A stretch of DNA of 64,000 nt from Rachycentron canadum (Eukaryota > Chordata > Actinopteri > Carangiformes > Rachycentridae). Positions 23,086 through 34,190 of the stretch are shown one piece after another (position 1 is the stretch's first letter; each line of letters opens with the position of its first letter). The notes beneath the pieces were generated by a model. It was not told the DNA's origin. It was given only the letters and a program-made list of their open reading frames with translations, and did not search any database. The position numbers were made by a program, and so were the translations under genes. The DNA lies in NCBI GenBank assembly GCA_038496675.1, contig CM076666.1, forward strand, positions 9,118,729 through 9,182,728. The letters run 5' to 3'.

Positions 23086-24557
23086 CAAACTCTTGAGCCC
23101 CAGTGCTGTTTTTTCTTTTGCTCTTGCTAAACATTCTGGTATTCTTGTCCTTAAATTCTCACACTTTTTTTCTACGAGGCTTGTTCGTGTAGGGATGAGA
23201 TGGATTCCCTAAAATTTCCTCACTGCACAAACAAATCATTTGTCGTCAGTTGACTTCCCAATAACATTAACATTAATAGTCACTTTTCGTGACTACGTTC
23301 AAATGTCTCATGAACTGTGATTGCTCAGGGAGTCACAGGTCTTATTCCAATCATAACTGTAATGCTACTGCTGTCGCTAAAACTCTGCTCACTAATTGGC
23401 CAGTGAGAGTTCATTTACAACATTAATTGGGGTGCAAGTGGTAAAAAGTAATGCTTGCCCAACTTCTGACTGGCCTCAGAGATCTCATTTGTACCTTTCC
23501 ACCACAGATTATTGCTCTCTTTCTGTTATGTCTGACTGGTATGTCAGGTAAAATGTTAAAAACCACCAAGAACAGAATAAGAGAAGATCAGACAGTTACT
23601 GTCTTTTCCAAGCCTGCACATTAATTGAATTCTGTTCTTTCTAAACCTCTATGTGATCTTCCAATTATAGAACAAATTACTTATTTAGCAGCTCTTTTCT
23701 CTTAATTTTATCCCTCAGTAAGCCTTTCAGCCATATATATATGTTTGATTTGCATTATTTTGCTCTGTGGTAATTAACAGTGATTCAACAGCGTCCTTAC
23801 AGCATCACTTGGGACATTCACAGTCACAATCTCTGTGTATTTCAACTCAGGCAGGCCTAACTAGAATAGTTTATAATTATAGCAATTGTGTTTAATGACA
23901 TTTAAAATTTATGTGTACTTCATGTAGCGGTTATTTAAAGCCAGTGACATTTTCTTCACATCAGGAACATGCTATTTCTTAATAACGGTTTAAATCCATG
24001 TGTAATGATTGATGTCTAGGGACCCAGACTATTACCATCCATCTCTTTCAACCATTAACACTGCCCTTTTAGTCGTGTTTCAACCACAATACTGCACATA
24101 CAATTTCTCTGGTATTTCTGCTTGATTTAGTGTAATGGCTTAAATGATATATTTGCTGTCCTGAAACATGAGGTATACCTTTGTATAAGTATGTACATAA
24201 ATATACATAAAGCACAAAACACTAAATAACTAAATAATATAGGTTCTCTTGTCAGTCATCCCTGGCCTGTCTAATAATGGCAAATTCTACAACAGATATT
24301 TTATGTCTGGTACATGTTGTGTTTACAACCGTCTCCAGTATGGTTTTAAACTCCAGATGGTAGACAATTAATAAGATTTCTCATTAACATGTATTAACAT
24401 AACTGCAACGCAGTGTTTCTTGGCCTTTAATTTTCAGTTTGTTGATAACCATGAATTTCTTTTCACTTGTGATCTTGTGATAACAGATAGGACTGTGGGT
24501 ATAATGGCTTGGTTTACGATCCAGATTTAGATCGCACTGTTACAGATGACAATCGGG
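23086..24557. other. Non-coding stretch, nothing recognised
   Basis: AT-rich, free of microsatellites and without any open frame over 60 codons. Confidence 0.55.
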
Positions 24558-24579
24558 AAAAAAAAAAAAAAAAAAAAAA
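24558..24579. repeat. Poly-A tract (22 nt)
   Basis: Uninterrupted A run. The preceding 300 bp show no retroposon signature that would make it a tail. Confidence 0.9.
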
Positions 24580-26386
24580 TTGAGTTCCTTATTTATTCCA
24601 CTTGTGTTAATTTGCTTTTTAATGATGTCAATTGACTTTTTGTTAAACAAGTCATTGTGTGTTTCAGCAAATTTAGTCAAATTTTACTCATGTTTAACTA
24701 ATAACAGTAAATTTATTACTCAGAGAAAAATGTAATCTGATTTTAATCAGCGAAACAAAGAGACAGTAGACGGAAGTTTCAAATAGATTTCCAAATTGAT
24801 TGGTTGCTAGGAGTGGAGACCAAATTCACATTTTTGTGTATAGACAGCGCAGGCATGTGTGCTATTGATATTAACTATCATATATTATATTATCCCTTTT
24901 GACATTTTATGCTTTATTCTTTGAGAGAGTCAGCCAAGTCATAATGTTTTCATTCTTTGGTCAGGTGTAAATGTTCAGGGTGAGAAAGAAGAGGTGATGA
25001 GAAACAGCTCTGGTTGGATTAAATTCAAGTAACAGCACACAGGTGACTTCTGAGGCACATGTTTAGCTTCTATCAGTTAAATATAACCATAATGTACCAT
25101 CTTTATACCTTTAAAAAGTACTTGTTTAACCTTTTATCTTTATCTAAGACATTAACACCGACCAAATCAGTCCTCTTTATTTCAGACATACATTTCTGTA
25201 CTGTCTCTGTGTAGATGAAATAGGGAACAGATTCAAACATCAGACATGAGTAAACAGATGTACGACAGAAGAGTCATGAATTAGAAAAAGCACCAGCCTC
25301 TGGGTTATCCTGGTTAATGATTGTTAAGTGCTGTTTTGTGAACATGCCTAGCTATCAAAATGAATAGCATATACTTACCTGTGTTAAATAGCAACATTGC
25401 TTAGCCGTTGTTCCATACCACTAAATCATTTTTTCATTGGTAATACAAAACAAAGCATAGACATTATATTACATTATTAGATAAACATTATTTATAACTC
25501 AGTCTGTCCGTTCCCACAGGAGATGACACATTTGAGGAATGTTTCTTCCCTTACATATGGAAAATCAATTAGCTTGTCAAACGTATTCTCTGGTGATCTG
25601 TACTTCTCCATGTATCATAACAACTTCAGTGTCGGTGCTCTGCATGTAACAGTAGGAAAAGCACATTTGTAAATAATTCAAGCATTAAGCATGCCAGCGT
25701 ACTGTTTTGGTTGCTCTGTTACATTCAGGTGTTCCAGTTCCCTGTTGATACTGGCTCACTGGCACAGCAGAGCTCTCTGAGCCTTTTACATGAAGCGGAG
25801 CCATCATTAATGTTATTAGTTACACTGCACTGGTCCTGCTGTGACTACTCACAATGTCTACAGCTTGCTGTTTGCCCTCAGATCACTGTCCAGGAGCTGT
25901 ACAGTACATTCGAGGAGACTGTGAAACTTTGCTGTTCTAAATTAATATGTTGAGTTGTAATGAAGGTTTGTAAAATCAGTGGCTTATATGGCTGGAACAT
26001 GCACATTCCCCACAGCTCATTATTTTTAATTAGCCCCACCTTTGCAGTCTGTTAGAGCTGGTTTCAGATAAGGCTGTTCTGTGTCAACAACCATTTGCAC
26101 CTGCCGATAACATTTAGCGCCGCTTCCAAAAAAACAACACTAGATCAATGCAAGAAAAGGGAAACAGTATGCATTTATAGATACACTGTGGCACTGTGGC
26201 GAGACCTCCACAGTGCTCCACAGCTGGACTGCAGAGAAGGCACACCTGCAGCATGATTAGGTAAAATGCGAGGCTGTGGTATGCACAGTGTAGACAGATA
26301 AACACACCTCATTAATCTTCAGAGACAAAACCAACTGATACTGAGAAGCAATGCCCACCCTGCATAAATGGGCATGAGCATGCGTG
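24580..26386. other. Non-coding stretch with two complex blocks
   Basis: Two sub-blocks have balanced composition: 25710-25950 (an 80-codon frame, gccatcattaatgttattag) and 26000-26110 (cattatttttaattagcccc, gataaggctg, tttgcacctgccgataac). A short hairpin (gcactgtgg / ccacagtgc) lies at about 26190-26216. No repeat families were seen. Confidence 0.4.
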
Positions 26387-26409
26387 CACACACACACACA
26401 CACACACAC
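26387..26409. repeat. (CA)n microsatellite
   Basis: Eleven CA units; further CACA-rich sequence follows at 26451-26485. Confidence 0.9.
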
Positions 26410-28114
26410 GAAGGGCTGTATGTGTGAGAATTTTCTTGCCGTTGACTTAAACACACCTACACACACTCACTCTAACACACACAGCGAGTCTGAGAGACAG
26501 TGAGATTCCTATTAAATTCTGCTGGAAAGACAGTAAGACAATGGCTGCGCACACTGACTTGTAGGTGAGGAATCCACCCACACATCCAATAAAAATTAGC
26601 ATGACTATCTACTTAAAAGGAAACATGACCTTCTGTTACTGACATCCTCCCATATGTTCAGTAATTTCTAACAGCAAAGAGCTATATCCATCACAGGGTA
26701 AATGACAGAGGAACATTATACATTCTCTTCACTCTCAGAGTTAAAATAGAGATGCATGCTTAAATACGCATCCATAATAATGATATGTCTTCGAACAGAG
26801 GCTGTTAATGGTGAAGTTAGCTCTATCCCTGTGTAAGCGTTTGGCAATATATCTCCCTCTCAATTAAGACAGTGGCCCAAAATAACGAGGAAGGTTGTTT
26901 AATGTAGACTGGGGCTAATAAGTGGTGATGAGAGTTACTGGCCCAAAAGGAAAAAAAAAAAAGAACCACATTTGCATCCTACCCCCACTTCCTTCTCTGT
27001 ACTTTTCATTTTTGTAAAGTCAACTTCAATTTTCTTTCTACTTTAGGTTCGGAGGCATCCATTTTTATTTTGTTTAGCCTGCCCACCTTCCTGTTAGCAA
27101 TTAAAATGCCTACTTTTTTTAAAGACTGCATGCTGGTGTGGATTTTTATTTTGCAGGGCATTCAGTCAAGCATGTTCAACGTGTCTTGCATGTTCAGCAT
27201 GTTTAAACAGTCACTGTTGCTGCTTCGGGAAATGTACACACAACACATCACTTCTTGGTTGCCATAGTTCTCTTTGAAGCTTATGAGTGTTTGGAATATA
27301 AATCACATGAAATGAACTATGTTTGTGTCATAAATCAATTTGGACAGAAGATAAATGCACATTTATATGATTGTCACAGATTGTCACTTTTGGCCAACGT
27401 GTTTCACTTTTCTTGTGACTGTCAGTCCATAAACCCCAAGTCACGATGATGTGCAGTGACGCAGCTTCAAAGTTTGTTGGACCAAATTTAAGTTGATTTT
27501 TTTTTACGTTAGACCACATAATTGCAAGGGGTGTGTGCAACTGTGTTTGCATGTGAGCAAGAGATATGAAAAACTGAATATATGAATAATTTCTGTGCAT
27601 GTGCACGCTTTTGATAAGGAGGGAATATTTTGTAAGAAAATTAGTTAGTTTGCATGTTGGAATTTGCATCAAAATAAACTGTTTACAGTCAGTAATTGTG
27701 TTTCTGAAAAAAATTAAAAAATCAACAGATGCAAGAAGTTTTTATCCCAAATCATTCAATTTGGTGCACTGGATGTCTACTAATATGGGAAAAATTCAAG
27801 TTTAATCTGTTTGAGTGGTGGGCAAATTATTCTTTTATTGAGATAATCTGTCATGCATGGCATTACTGTGAGGTTTTGCCTCTCTCTCACTCCACTGTGT
27901 CCCTGCTGTTTTCCCAAGTGGCAACACACGTCACCCATTGGTCTGCAGACTCTTGTTCTGAAGCCTTGAGAAGCCTCGATAAGCCTTTGAAACTGCAATA
28001 AACCATTTTTGAAGGAGAAGGTGGAGCTGAGGAGAAGTGAGGAGGGGTTGGCTGCTGTGTGTGCTACAGTCTATCACACAGTAGCCACGCCCTAATGCAT
28101 ACCCTGCTTTATGA
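26410..28114. other. Non-coding stretch, nothing firmly recognised
   Basis: AT-rich with an A run near 26950-26961. Open frames up to 114 codons (27328-27672, minus) lack any domain pattern. The region 27880-28100 is GC-richer but matches nothing I know. Confidence 0.45.
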
Positions 28115-28278
28115 TCTATTTTCCTTTAAATGGGGCCATCACTCAAAAACGAACATTGTTTTGTACAGAAGACGACTTGAGACTAGCGACTGAGACCATA
28201 AACTCATGAGGAAAACTTTTTCTATAAGTAGGGCATTTTCCTCATAGACATCTATATTCTTTTTGCAACCAGTGGAAT
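28115..28278 (+). mobile_element. Fragment of a common percomorph dispersed repeat
   Basis: The blocks aatggggccatcactcaaaa, ttttgtacagaagacgactt, gagaccataaactcatgagg, ttcctcatagacatctat and ctttttgcaaccagtgga occur in this order in a repeat I recall from many percomorph genomes. It has no coding potential. A long TG microsatellite starts directly after ccagtggaatcaca. Confidence 0.6.
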
Positions 28279-28279
28279 C

Positions 28280-28282
<3 letters not shown>

Positions 28283-28329
<47 letters not shown>
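28283..28329. repeat. (TG)23 microsatellite
   Basis: Perfect TG run that abuts the dispersed repeat on its left. Open frames across it (poly Cys-Val) are artefacts. Confidence 0.97.
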
Positions 28330-28332
<3 letters not shown>

Positions 28333-28349
28333 GTTCTGGGTGTGGCCTT

Positions 28350-28726
28350 CTCCTGCCTGCTCCCTCCAAACCGCCAGCACACCAGTTTCGGATCAGCTCA
28401 TCAACTCAACAGTCGACTTTTAGACCACAGCTCTTCACTTTTCAGCAGATCGTGTGCTCACTCTATGACCAGCCTCCTATTTTCTAGGTTCATGGTTCCT
28501 CACGTTGTTTTGAACTCCAGCTCATGTGTGGTTTGCCTGCTTGCCAAGCCACCATCCCTGTTGTGTCTTTAAACCCCCATGAGCTCCACCACCCAGACAG
28601 CTCTGTGTCTGTCATTTCTTTAGGCTGTCACTCCTGGATTCTACAATAAATTTCCTTTGTCACACTGCTCAATCATCTGAGTCCTGGTTTTGGGTCCAAG
28701 CACAAAGCTGAATTCAAAGCATAACA
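28350..28726 (+). mobile_element. 3' end of an unidentified retroelement
   Basis: C/T-rich text ends in ctgtcactcctggattctac followed by AATAAA at 28645-28650, then ctgagtcctggttttgggtc at about 28677-28696. I recall this tail arrangement (a CTTTGTCACACTGCT block before GAGTCCTG-N-TTTGGGTCC) from several fish retroelement 3' ends. No coding frame remains and the element class is not established. Confidence 0.45.
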
Positions 28727-30669
28727 ATTAGATTGATCTGGTATTTGAAAGTGTATTTATTCAATTTCCAAATTTACATAGTTTAGGGAAGGTAGGGTTC
28801 TTTTTCTGTTTTTCGTGGTCAATACTTGATGATTGAAAGCAGAAAGCAACTTTTCATTAAGGAGCCAGATGACCCGGTTGTTCAAAGTGCCATGTACAAA
28901 CAACTAGATAAGCGCTCTGTGTTTGGGAGGCACGTACTGATACAAACACGCTGTATTGTGTACATTTGAAGATGCACAGGATTATCAGTGAAAATAATGC
29001 TGTTATTTGTCGGTAGGCATATGGGCTCATCACACAGTGACACAAAAATCCCCAGACCCACCCCCCACCCCCCAACTGTGCACCACAGGCAACCTCTCCC
29101 TCTCTTCTTCCTCCTCCTCCTCACACCCACACAACAGAGAAAAGACAGCGACACAGGGAATAGCATATTTATTCTCGCTTGGCTTCCTCCCTCTCTTCCC
29201 TGCTTAAACACTCAGCTGGATCCTAGCCTCTATTTCTCTGTATTTTCTCTTTTTTTTTTTTTACTTTTTTTTTTACTTTTGCTCTCTTCCATAGCTGCCA
29301 GGGAAAGATTTTACTTTGTTGTTTGTCCTCCCACCTCCTGTTACCAACTGTGGGTATTTGCCTCTTCAAACTGTCTCCCATTCTCTCTGGACTCACCTTC
29401 CCTTTCTCACTTTCATATTCTTCCCCTGTCTGTTTCTAGGCTCTCTATCACAATAACTCTGTAAACTGCTTTCTCTGGGTTTTATTTACTGACCAATACA
29501 CAGCATAATGGTCTCTTAACCAATCAGTAAAACCCACAATGGGCTGAATTTGAGTCATATTTTACAGGCATCAAGAATGAAATTGAAACCAAAACGAGTT
29601 TCAGGTTCATTCTGGTGCATTCATGCAAATGCTGCTTTGTTCATATTTTTCATGCATATGGGACCATATGGGAGCAAACACCCTGAGTTCAAAAAGAAAA
29701 AAAATAGGCCTGAATTTACGGTATAAATTCAACACATCAAACCTGAGATATTCAGGGTACAAGGAGGAGCAGGCTGCAATTGGAGCCAGAGAGACTGTTC
29801 ACTGACTTCAGAGCAGGTCAGATCTAGTTAAGTGACAAATTAACTTTAACGATTATGCAATATGCTAACACATACACCACAGAACAGGGCTGATGCTCTC
29901 TTTTTGTATTGTCTTCATCAATTTCTTATAAACCAAGAGAGAATGTTGAAAGAGATGTGTGATATATTTCATTTTATAAAGATTATTGCAACTTTTCTGA
30001 GCTATTTACGCTTCAGGCAGGTGATAACTTAAAGGAAAAGTGTGAAGAAATGCGTGAAGAAATAAAACAAATGCTGATGGATCCACAGAGCACTACATTT
30101 CAACCCAGCCAAACACCTATGGGCTGAGGTGGCAGACAGCACTGCCCACCAAAATCATCAAAACAGAATATTCTGTGGCGTACAAGCCATGGAGAAAGTC
30201 TGGCTGCCCTTCCTGAGACATTGCATGTAACTTTTTTTTACAAATAAAATCCATTCATCTGTATTTGCCCTGTTTGTTCAATTTTACCCTGCATGCTGCA
30301 GCCAATAGTAGTCAGATCTTGCACTGCTGCTGGGAAACAGCCAGCTTCTGCTGTCTTCTGCTTATTCTAGCAAAGACATAGTCAACGGTAACAGCAAGAG
30401 AACAGAGGAAATACTCGGCTGCACTAAATGAGCTAAAGAATGAATGGATGAAGATGAGATCAGGTTAAGCTCCTGCTCATGGTATAGAAAATAATTTTTA
30501 TGCAGCCTTGTAAAACTTACAGGTGAATGTTTGCAGTGCTGACATTTTGCCCAACAATCATTCATGTAAGCAGTAGGGCTGCATTTTTCCATTTTTTTTA
30601 TGGAGTCTTCATCAGTATCACCTTCAGGTATTGAGCAATACTTGAGTCTACAGCAATGCTGGCGGTAAC
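28727..30669. other. Non-coding stretch with pyrimidine tracts
   Basis: C/T-rich low complexity at 29055-29125 and T runs at 29249-29276 create a misleading 158-codon Ser/Pro/Phe frame (28988-29464). The block 29565-29680 contains tcatgcaaatgctgctttgt, a POU octamer next to a SOX-like site. No repeat family was recognised. Confidence 0.45.
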
Positions 30670-30963
30670 ATTAGCTAGTCAGCCCTAAACACGAACTACA
30701 GCTGCAGGCCCATGGAAATGCCATTAGTTTTGCAAGTTATTTGATCATAAATCAGAGAACTGGACAAAGTGACATTTTGCCCTGATGATGGCATGAAAGG
30801 TGATGTAAGGGGATCACTGAAGTGATTACAGTTCATCCTGAGGGGAACATAAATACCCATAGTAAATTTCAGGGCAATCCATCCTGTAGTTGTTGAGACG
30901 TTTCAGTCTGGACCAGTGTGGTAGACCGACAAACAGACAGTACAATATTGCCATCAACAGAGC
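30670..30963 (-). mobile_element. Percomorph dispersed repeat Y, copy 1
   Basis: Read on the minus strand it begins gaaacgtctcaacaactaca and continues through the hallmark text of a very common percomorph repeat: 'ATGGATTGCC(A)TGAAATTT', 'GGATGAA(C)TGTAATCACTT', 'GTGATCCCC', and 'GCAAAACTAATGGCATT'. On the plus strand, gccattagttttgcaagtta and gttgagacgtttcagtctgg are diagnostic. It has no coding capacity. A second copy lies inverted about 690 bp downstream, and a fragment lies at 51040. Confidence 0.75.
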
Positions 30964-31649
30964 GATAATTCTTGCACGGCTGATAAAAATGGGGACAAAC
31001 TGCTCATCTTTCTTTCATTTTCTTAAATAACACATTTTAAAAAAAAATACCATTTGCATTTTTTATTGATCTATGAGTTATGACTGTGCGACAGAGGCAG
31101 ACACACAGGTCAGAAGTGAAAGTGGGGAAGTCGAGGTTAGTGATAGATAGGAAAAGGCATATTCCTAAACGCTTAAGCACTCAGTAATTGTGGGTAATGA
31201 AATGCTCTGGGAACTAGGGATCTGATTTGAGTTGAAAATGAAAAGTGTGATTTAATTTGACCTGAGTCCGTATGATCTGCAGGTGTAAGAAACTCTAAGT
31301 GGTTTCCATTTTGCCAGCCAGAGGGGAATTAAATCCTGTGCTGTGCTTCAGTCAGGCTACATCAATAATACATTGGCTTGTCTAACGGCACTGAAAGATT
31401 AATATTAGTGATAAGAGTGCCTTAAATTGATATGACATCACTTCCTCCATGTGTCAAGGCTGGGGAGTCAATGCTGCATGTCATAGTAGGTGGGTTATCT
31501 AATGTGATACAAAAGGGGAAGTTGTAAAGGTCAAGGTAGATCTTAAACATCATTTTGATGTCAGAGAAGATTAGATTTCTGTTTGAATTGCTTAAGAGGA
31601 CTCATAGTTGAGGTGCAGCTATATGGATGTCTAGTCAGTGAGTCGACAA
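30964..31649. other. Spacer between the inverted repeat copies
   Basis: An A/T run lies at 31038-31048. The part 31230-31480 is complex, with gattaatattagtgataaga and cttaaattgatatgacatca. No gene or repeat was recognised in it. Confidence 0.4.
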
Positions 31650-31945
31650 TACCACTTTAATCCAGACTGAAATATCTCTGCAAATATTGTATGGATTGTG
31701 GTGAAATTCTGTACAGATATTTTGACTTTATTTAAAGCGCCACAAGCAAAGTTTTTTACTTAACCTGTGATATATCTCAACATGGGCTGGATGGATTGGC
31801 ACAACATTTGGTACATTTCCCAGAAGATATCACCTTGTGACTCGTCATCCTCCAGGTTCTTCTAGTATTACCGTGAGCGCCAGGTTTTGAGTGAAATATT
31901 TCAACAGCTGCTGGATGTATTGCAATGAAATTAGTTATACCCATG
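31650..31945 (+). mobile_element. Percomorph dispersed repeat Y, copy 2, with three internal tandem units
   Basis: Three diverged versions of the same roughly 50-bp motif start at 31665 (gactgaaatatctctgcaaa), 31767 (gtgatatatctcaacatggg) and 31891 (gtgaaatatttcaacagctg). Each is followed by (t)ggat-g-attg and an aaatt-ggta-like end. Unit spacings are 102 and 124 bp. The motif is the one that defines the family at 30670-30963, here in the opposite orientation. It encodes nothing. Confidence 0.7.
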
Positions 31946-32038
31946 TATGTCAGCTATTCAGGGAAAATATTATAACATAAGGTGGTTACATCAGCCACTG
32001 TGTAACTTATTCATGATGTCAAATGTAAAACATTCATA

Positions 32039-32680
32039 GACAAGCATGAAAAATGTCTGGGCATCCCCATGGCAAACTAAGTGTTTATTTAGATTTTTGT
32101 AGGGAAAAGAAGTAAATGCTACTCCTGCAGCAGACAGACATTAAAAATGAGCTTACAAAGTCAGTGCTGCAGTACCTGCCAGCAGTTGACAAAGGTACTC
32201 ATTTCATCATATACTGCTCCATTTCTCCAAACAAACCTTTGGTGATTGTGGCCAAAGAATTCAGTTTTAACTTCAACCGTTCACAGCACTTTTATCTACA
32301 ATAACTGCCTTATACAGATGTTGCTTTGCACACTTCTGATGTTGACTTTTGTGATGAGGTCGTAGCTAAGGTTTCCCTCTGATGACTCTCCTATGTAGAC
32401 CCTGTGTGTGCACCAACACTGCACCATATCTGCTCCTTTTACAGACATGTGGGGGTTTTGCTTTTCCTTTCTGCCCAGCAGATATGCAGTTTTATCTGAA
32501 AGTTTTCTAGGTCCTCTTCTTGACTTCCACTGTTCCCCAAAACTGCCTTTTCCTGATGACAGATGGTGAAAATTTCAAGATGAAAGTGCTTTGATTCTTT
32601 TAAATTTACTTCTTTTCACTTTAAAAATCTACAAATTATACCATTTGCCCACAGGTGTGCAAAGCTTTGCATACAACTGT
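32039..32680 (-). mobile_element. Internally deleted Tc1-like transposon with both ends and transposase relics
   Basis: The minus-strand start (cagttgtatgcaaagctttg, then cacacctgtgg) and the plus-strand start at 32039 (gacaagcatgaaaaatgtct, then gggcatcccc) are degenerate inverted ends of the 'CAGTTG-ATGCAAA-GTTTGGGCACCCC' type. Each is flanked by TA (32037-32038 and 32680-32681), the Tc1 target. On the minus strand two coding relics remain in the right order: a helix-turn-helix region with GTVEVKKRT near 32510-32540, and a catalytic-core segment FFGHNHQRFVWRNGAV near 32215-32262. In intact relatives the second is the '(V/I)E-FGHNHQRYVWR' block that follows the second Asp region. At about 640 bp the copy is roughly half the usual length and carries stops and frameshifts, so it is inactive. 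Confidence 0.75.
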
Positions 32681-33894
32681 ATAAGCATTTTATGAAGCAT
32701 TTAGTAAGAGGAAAAGATAGGTACATATAAACATGGAGTATATTGATCACTAAGTGTGAATTAGTACAGGGCATTAATGTGGGATACTTAAAGGCAAAAA
32801 TACATAAAATAGGCCCAAATCTAACTAAAGGGTAGAAGACTTGAATGCACCATAATCTCCTTTCAAAACTGCCCCTTTTTACAGCTGACACACTTGATTA
32901 TCTGCTAAACAGAAAAACAGACACCTGGAGTTATTGTTGGTGCTAGTGAGAACTTAGACACACCTATTTCATTACCTCAGATACTTTCTTCATGCCAGAA
33001 TCAAATAAACAGAAAGATCAAAGAACATGGACAAAGCTGTGGCAGGACATTTTATTTATCCTTATGTACTTCATTCGGTTACACTTTACAATGGCTGTGG
33101 CTTTGTTGCTTTTATACTTAATGTTCTAACCTCTTGGTTCAGAAAGTGGATTGGATCTATTTAAACTGCCATTAATGAAATCTAAACAATTAAATTAAAA
33201 CAGAAGTAAAGATTTTCAAGTTTTGATAAAATAAAAATTTTTTGTTGAAAAACCATTTCATTTGCTAGTTAGATGGCATAATTATAAGACAAATTAAAGG
33301 ACAGAAACACAGCAAGGTTCAAGTCTGATGAGATCTGCCAAGGTTGGCAAGTGGGTCAAGCTGCTTTCAATTTCCTCAAATCTTACTATTAAAACTTAGT
33401 CAGAATGACTCAGGATAACAACAAACTCTCATGCTATTTCACCACATGTAGTCATTGCCAGCCACTACCACTTTCCAGTGAGAGAAAAAACAAAGCTGCA
33501 GACCATATTCAGTGCTCTTGAAGCATAGTCTAACAAGTTTGTGTTTGTGTAAACCAACATTTTCTGTGGACCAAACAATGGCCCATCCATATTACTACAA
33601 TTTTATAGTCTTCCTTTCACCAGTGTCTCATACATAGAATATAACTACACAAGAGTTGAGGATGCCAGCTGGTGTTTGTTATTGCCAAAGACTAGCCAGC
33701 ATAATAAGAATATACACCTTCAAAATAAATTTCATTCCTCATCAAAACATAAGTACTTCAAGCGGTTTCAATTTAATATGACCTTGGGTTGCCACATCTG
33801 ATTGAGCAAAGTGTACCTACCAACATAAGCTGATTTATCTTGTCAGGAAAAAGAGAGGAAAAACAATTCATCCTGCAAGATCCACTGTCCTAAG
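32681..33894. other. Non-coding stretch, nothing recognised
   Basis: AT-rich sequence without microsatellites. The only longer frame (32616-32891, minus) overlaps the Tc1 end and is chance. Confidence 0.5.
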
Positions 33895-34190
33895 GATGAC
33901 AAATGATCTTCTCTTATCTTTATATTTGGGACCTTAGACTGTTGTAATTCTTTGAGACCTCTGTCTGTGGGGACAGGCACAGGGCCTTAATTGGTTTGCC
34001 TCACGCCTCCAGTACTGATAAGCTTAGTTAAAAGTGATAATGTGTCCTCTTCCTCGGCACCTGTCTCCTGTGGAAAACCACAAAGCTCTGTATCAGGCCC
34101 CATTTTTTTTATATACACTTTGAGTTCTACTTTGAGAAAATACATGTCCTACCATTTTTACACTGACAAAATCTTTGATTCTGGTTGAAA
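33895..34190 (+). pseudogene. LINE reverse-transcriptase relic (L2-clade-like)
   Basis: Pieces of an RT domain are readable in order. RMTNDLLLSLYLG (33893-33931) precedes a gap that has lost the 'AFDTVDH' block. A 'GLNWFASRLQY'-like piece lies at about 33982-34015. The longest piece, at about 34043-34165, reads SSSSAPVSCGKPQSSVSGPI and YTLSSTLRKYMSYHFYTDKI. In intact L2-type proteins these are the '-SSSSAPLSCGVPQGSVLGPI' and 'YHFYADDTQIY' blocks. The catalytic YADD is replaced by YTDK, so the copy is dead. Sequence to about 34500 may belong to the same copy but is too decayed to read. Confidence 0.75.

Noticed and set aside
26190..26216. Hairpin gcactgtgg/ccacagtgc
   Set aside because: Nine-bp stem with a short loop; expected by chance at this window size.
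28988..29464. 158-codon plus-strand frame
   Set aside because: Low-complexity Ser/Pro/Leu/Phe sequence arising from C/T-rich and poly-T tracts.
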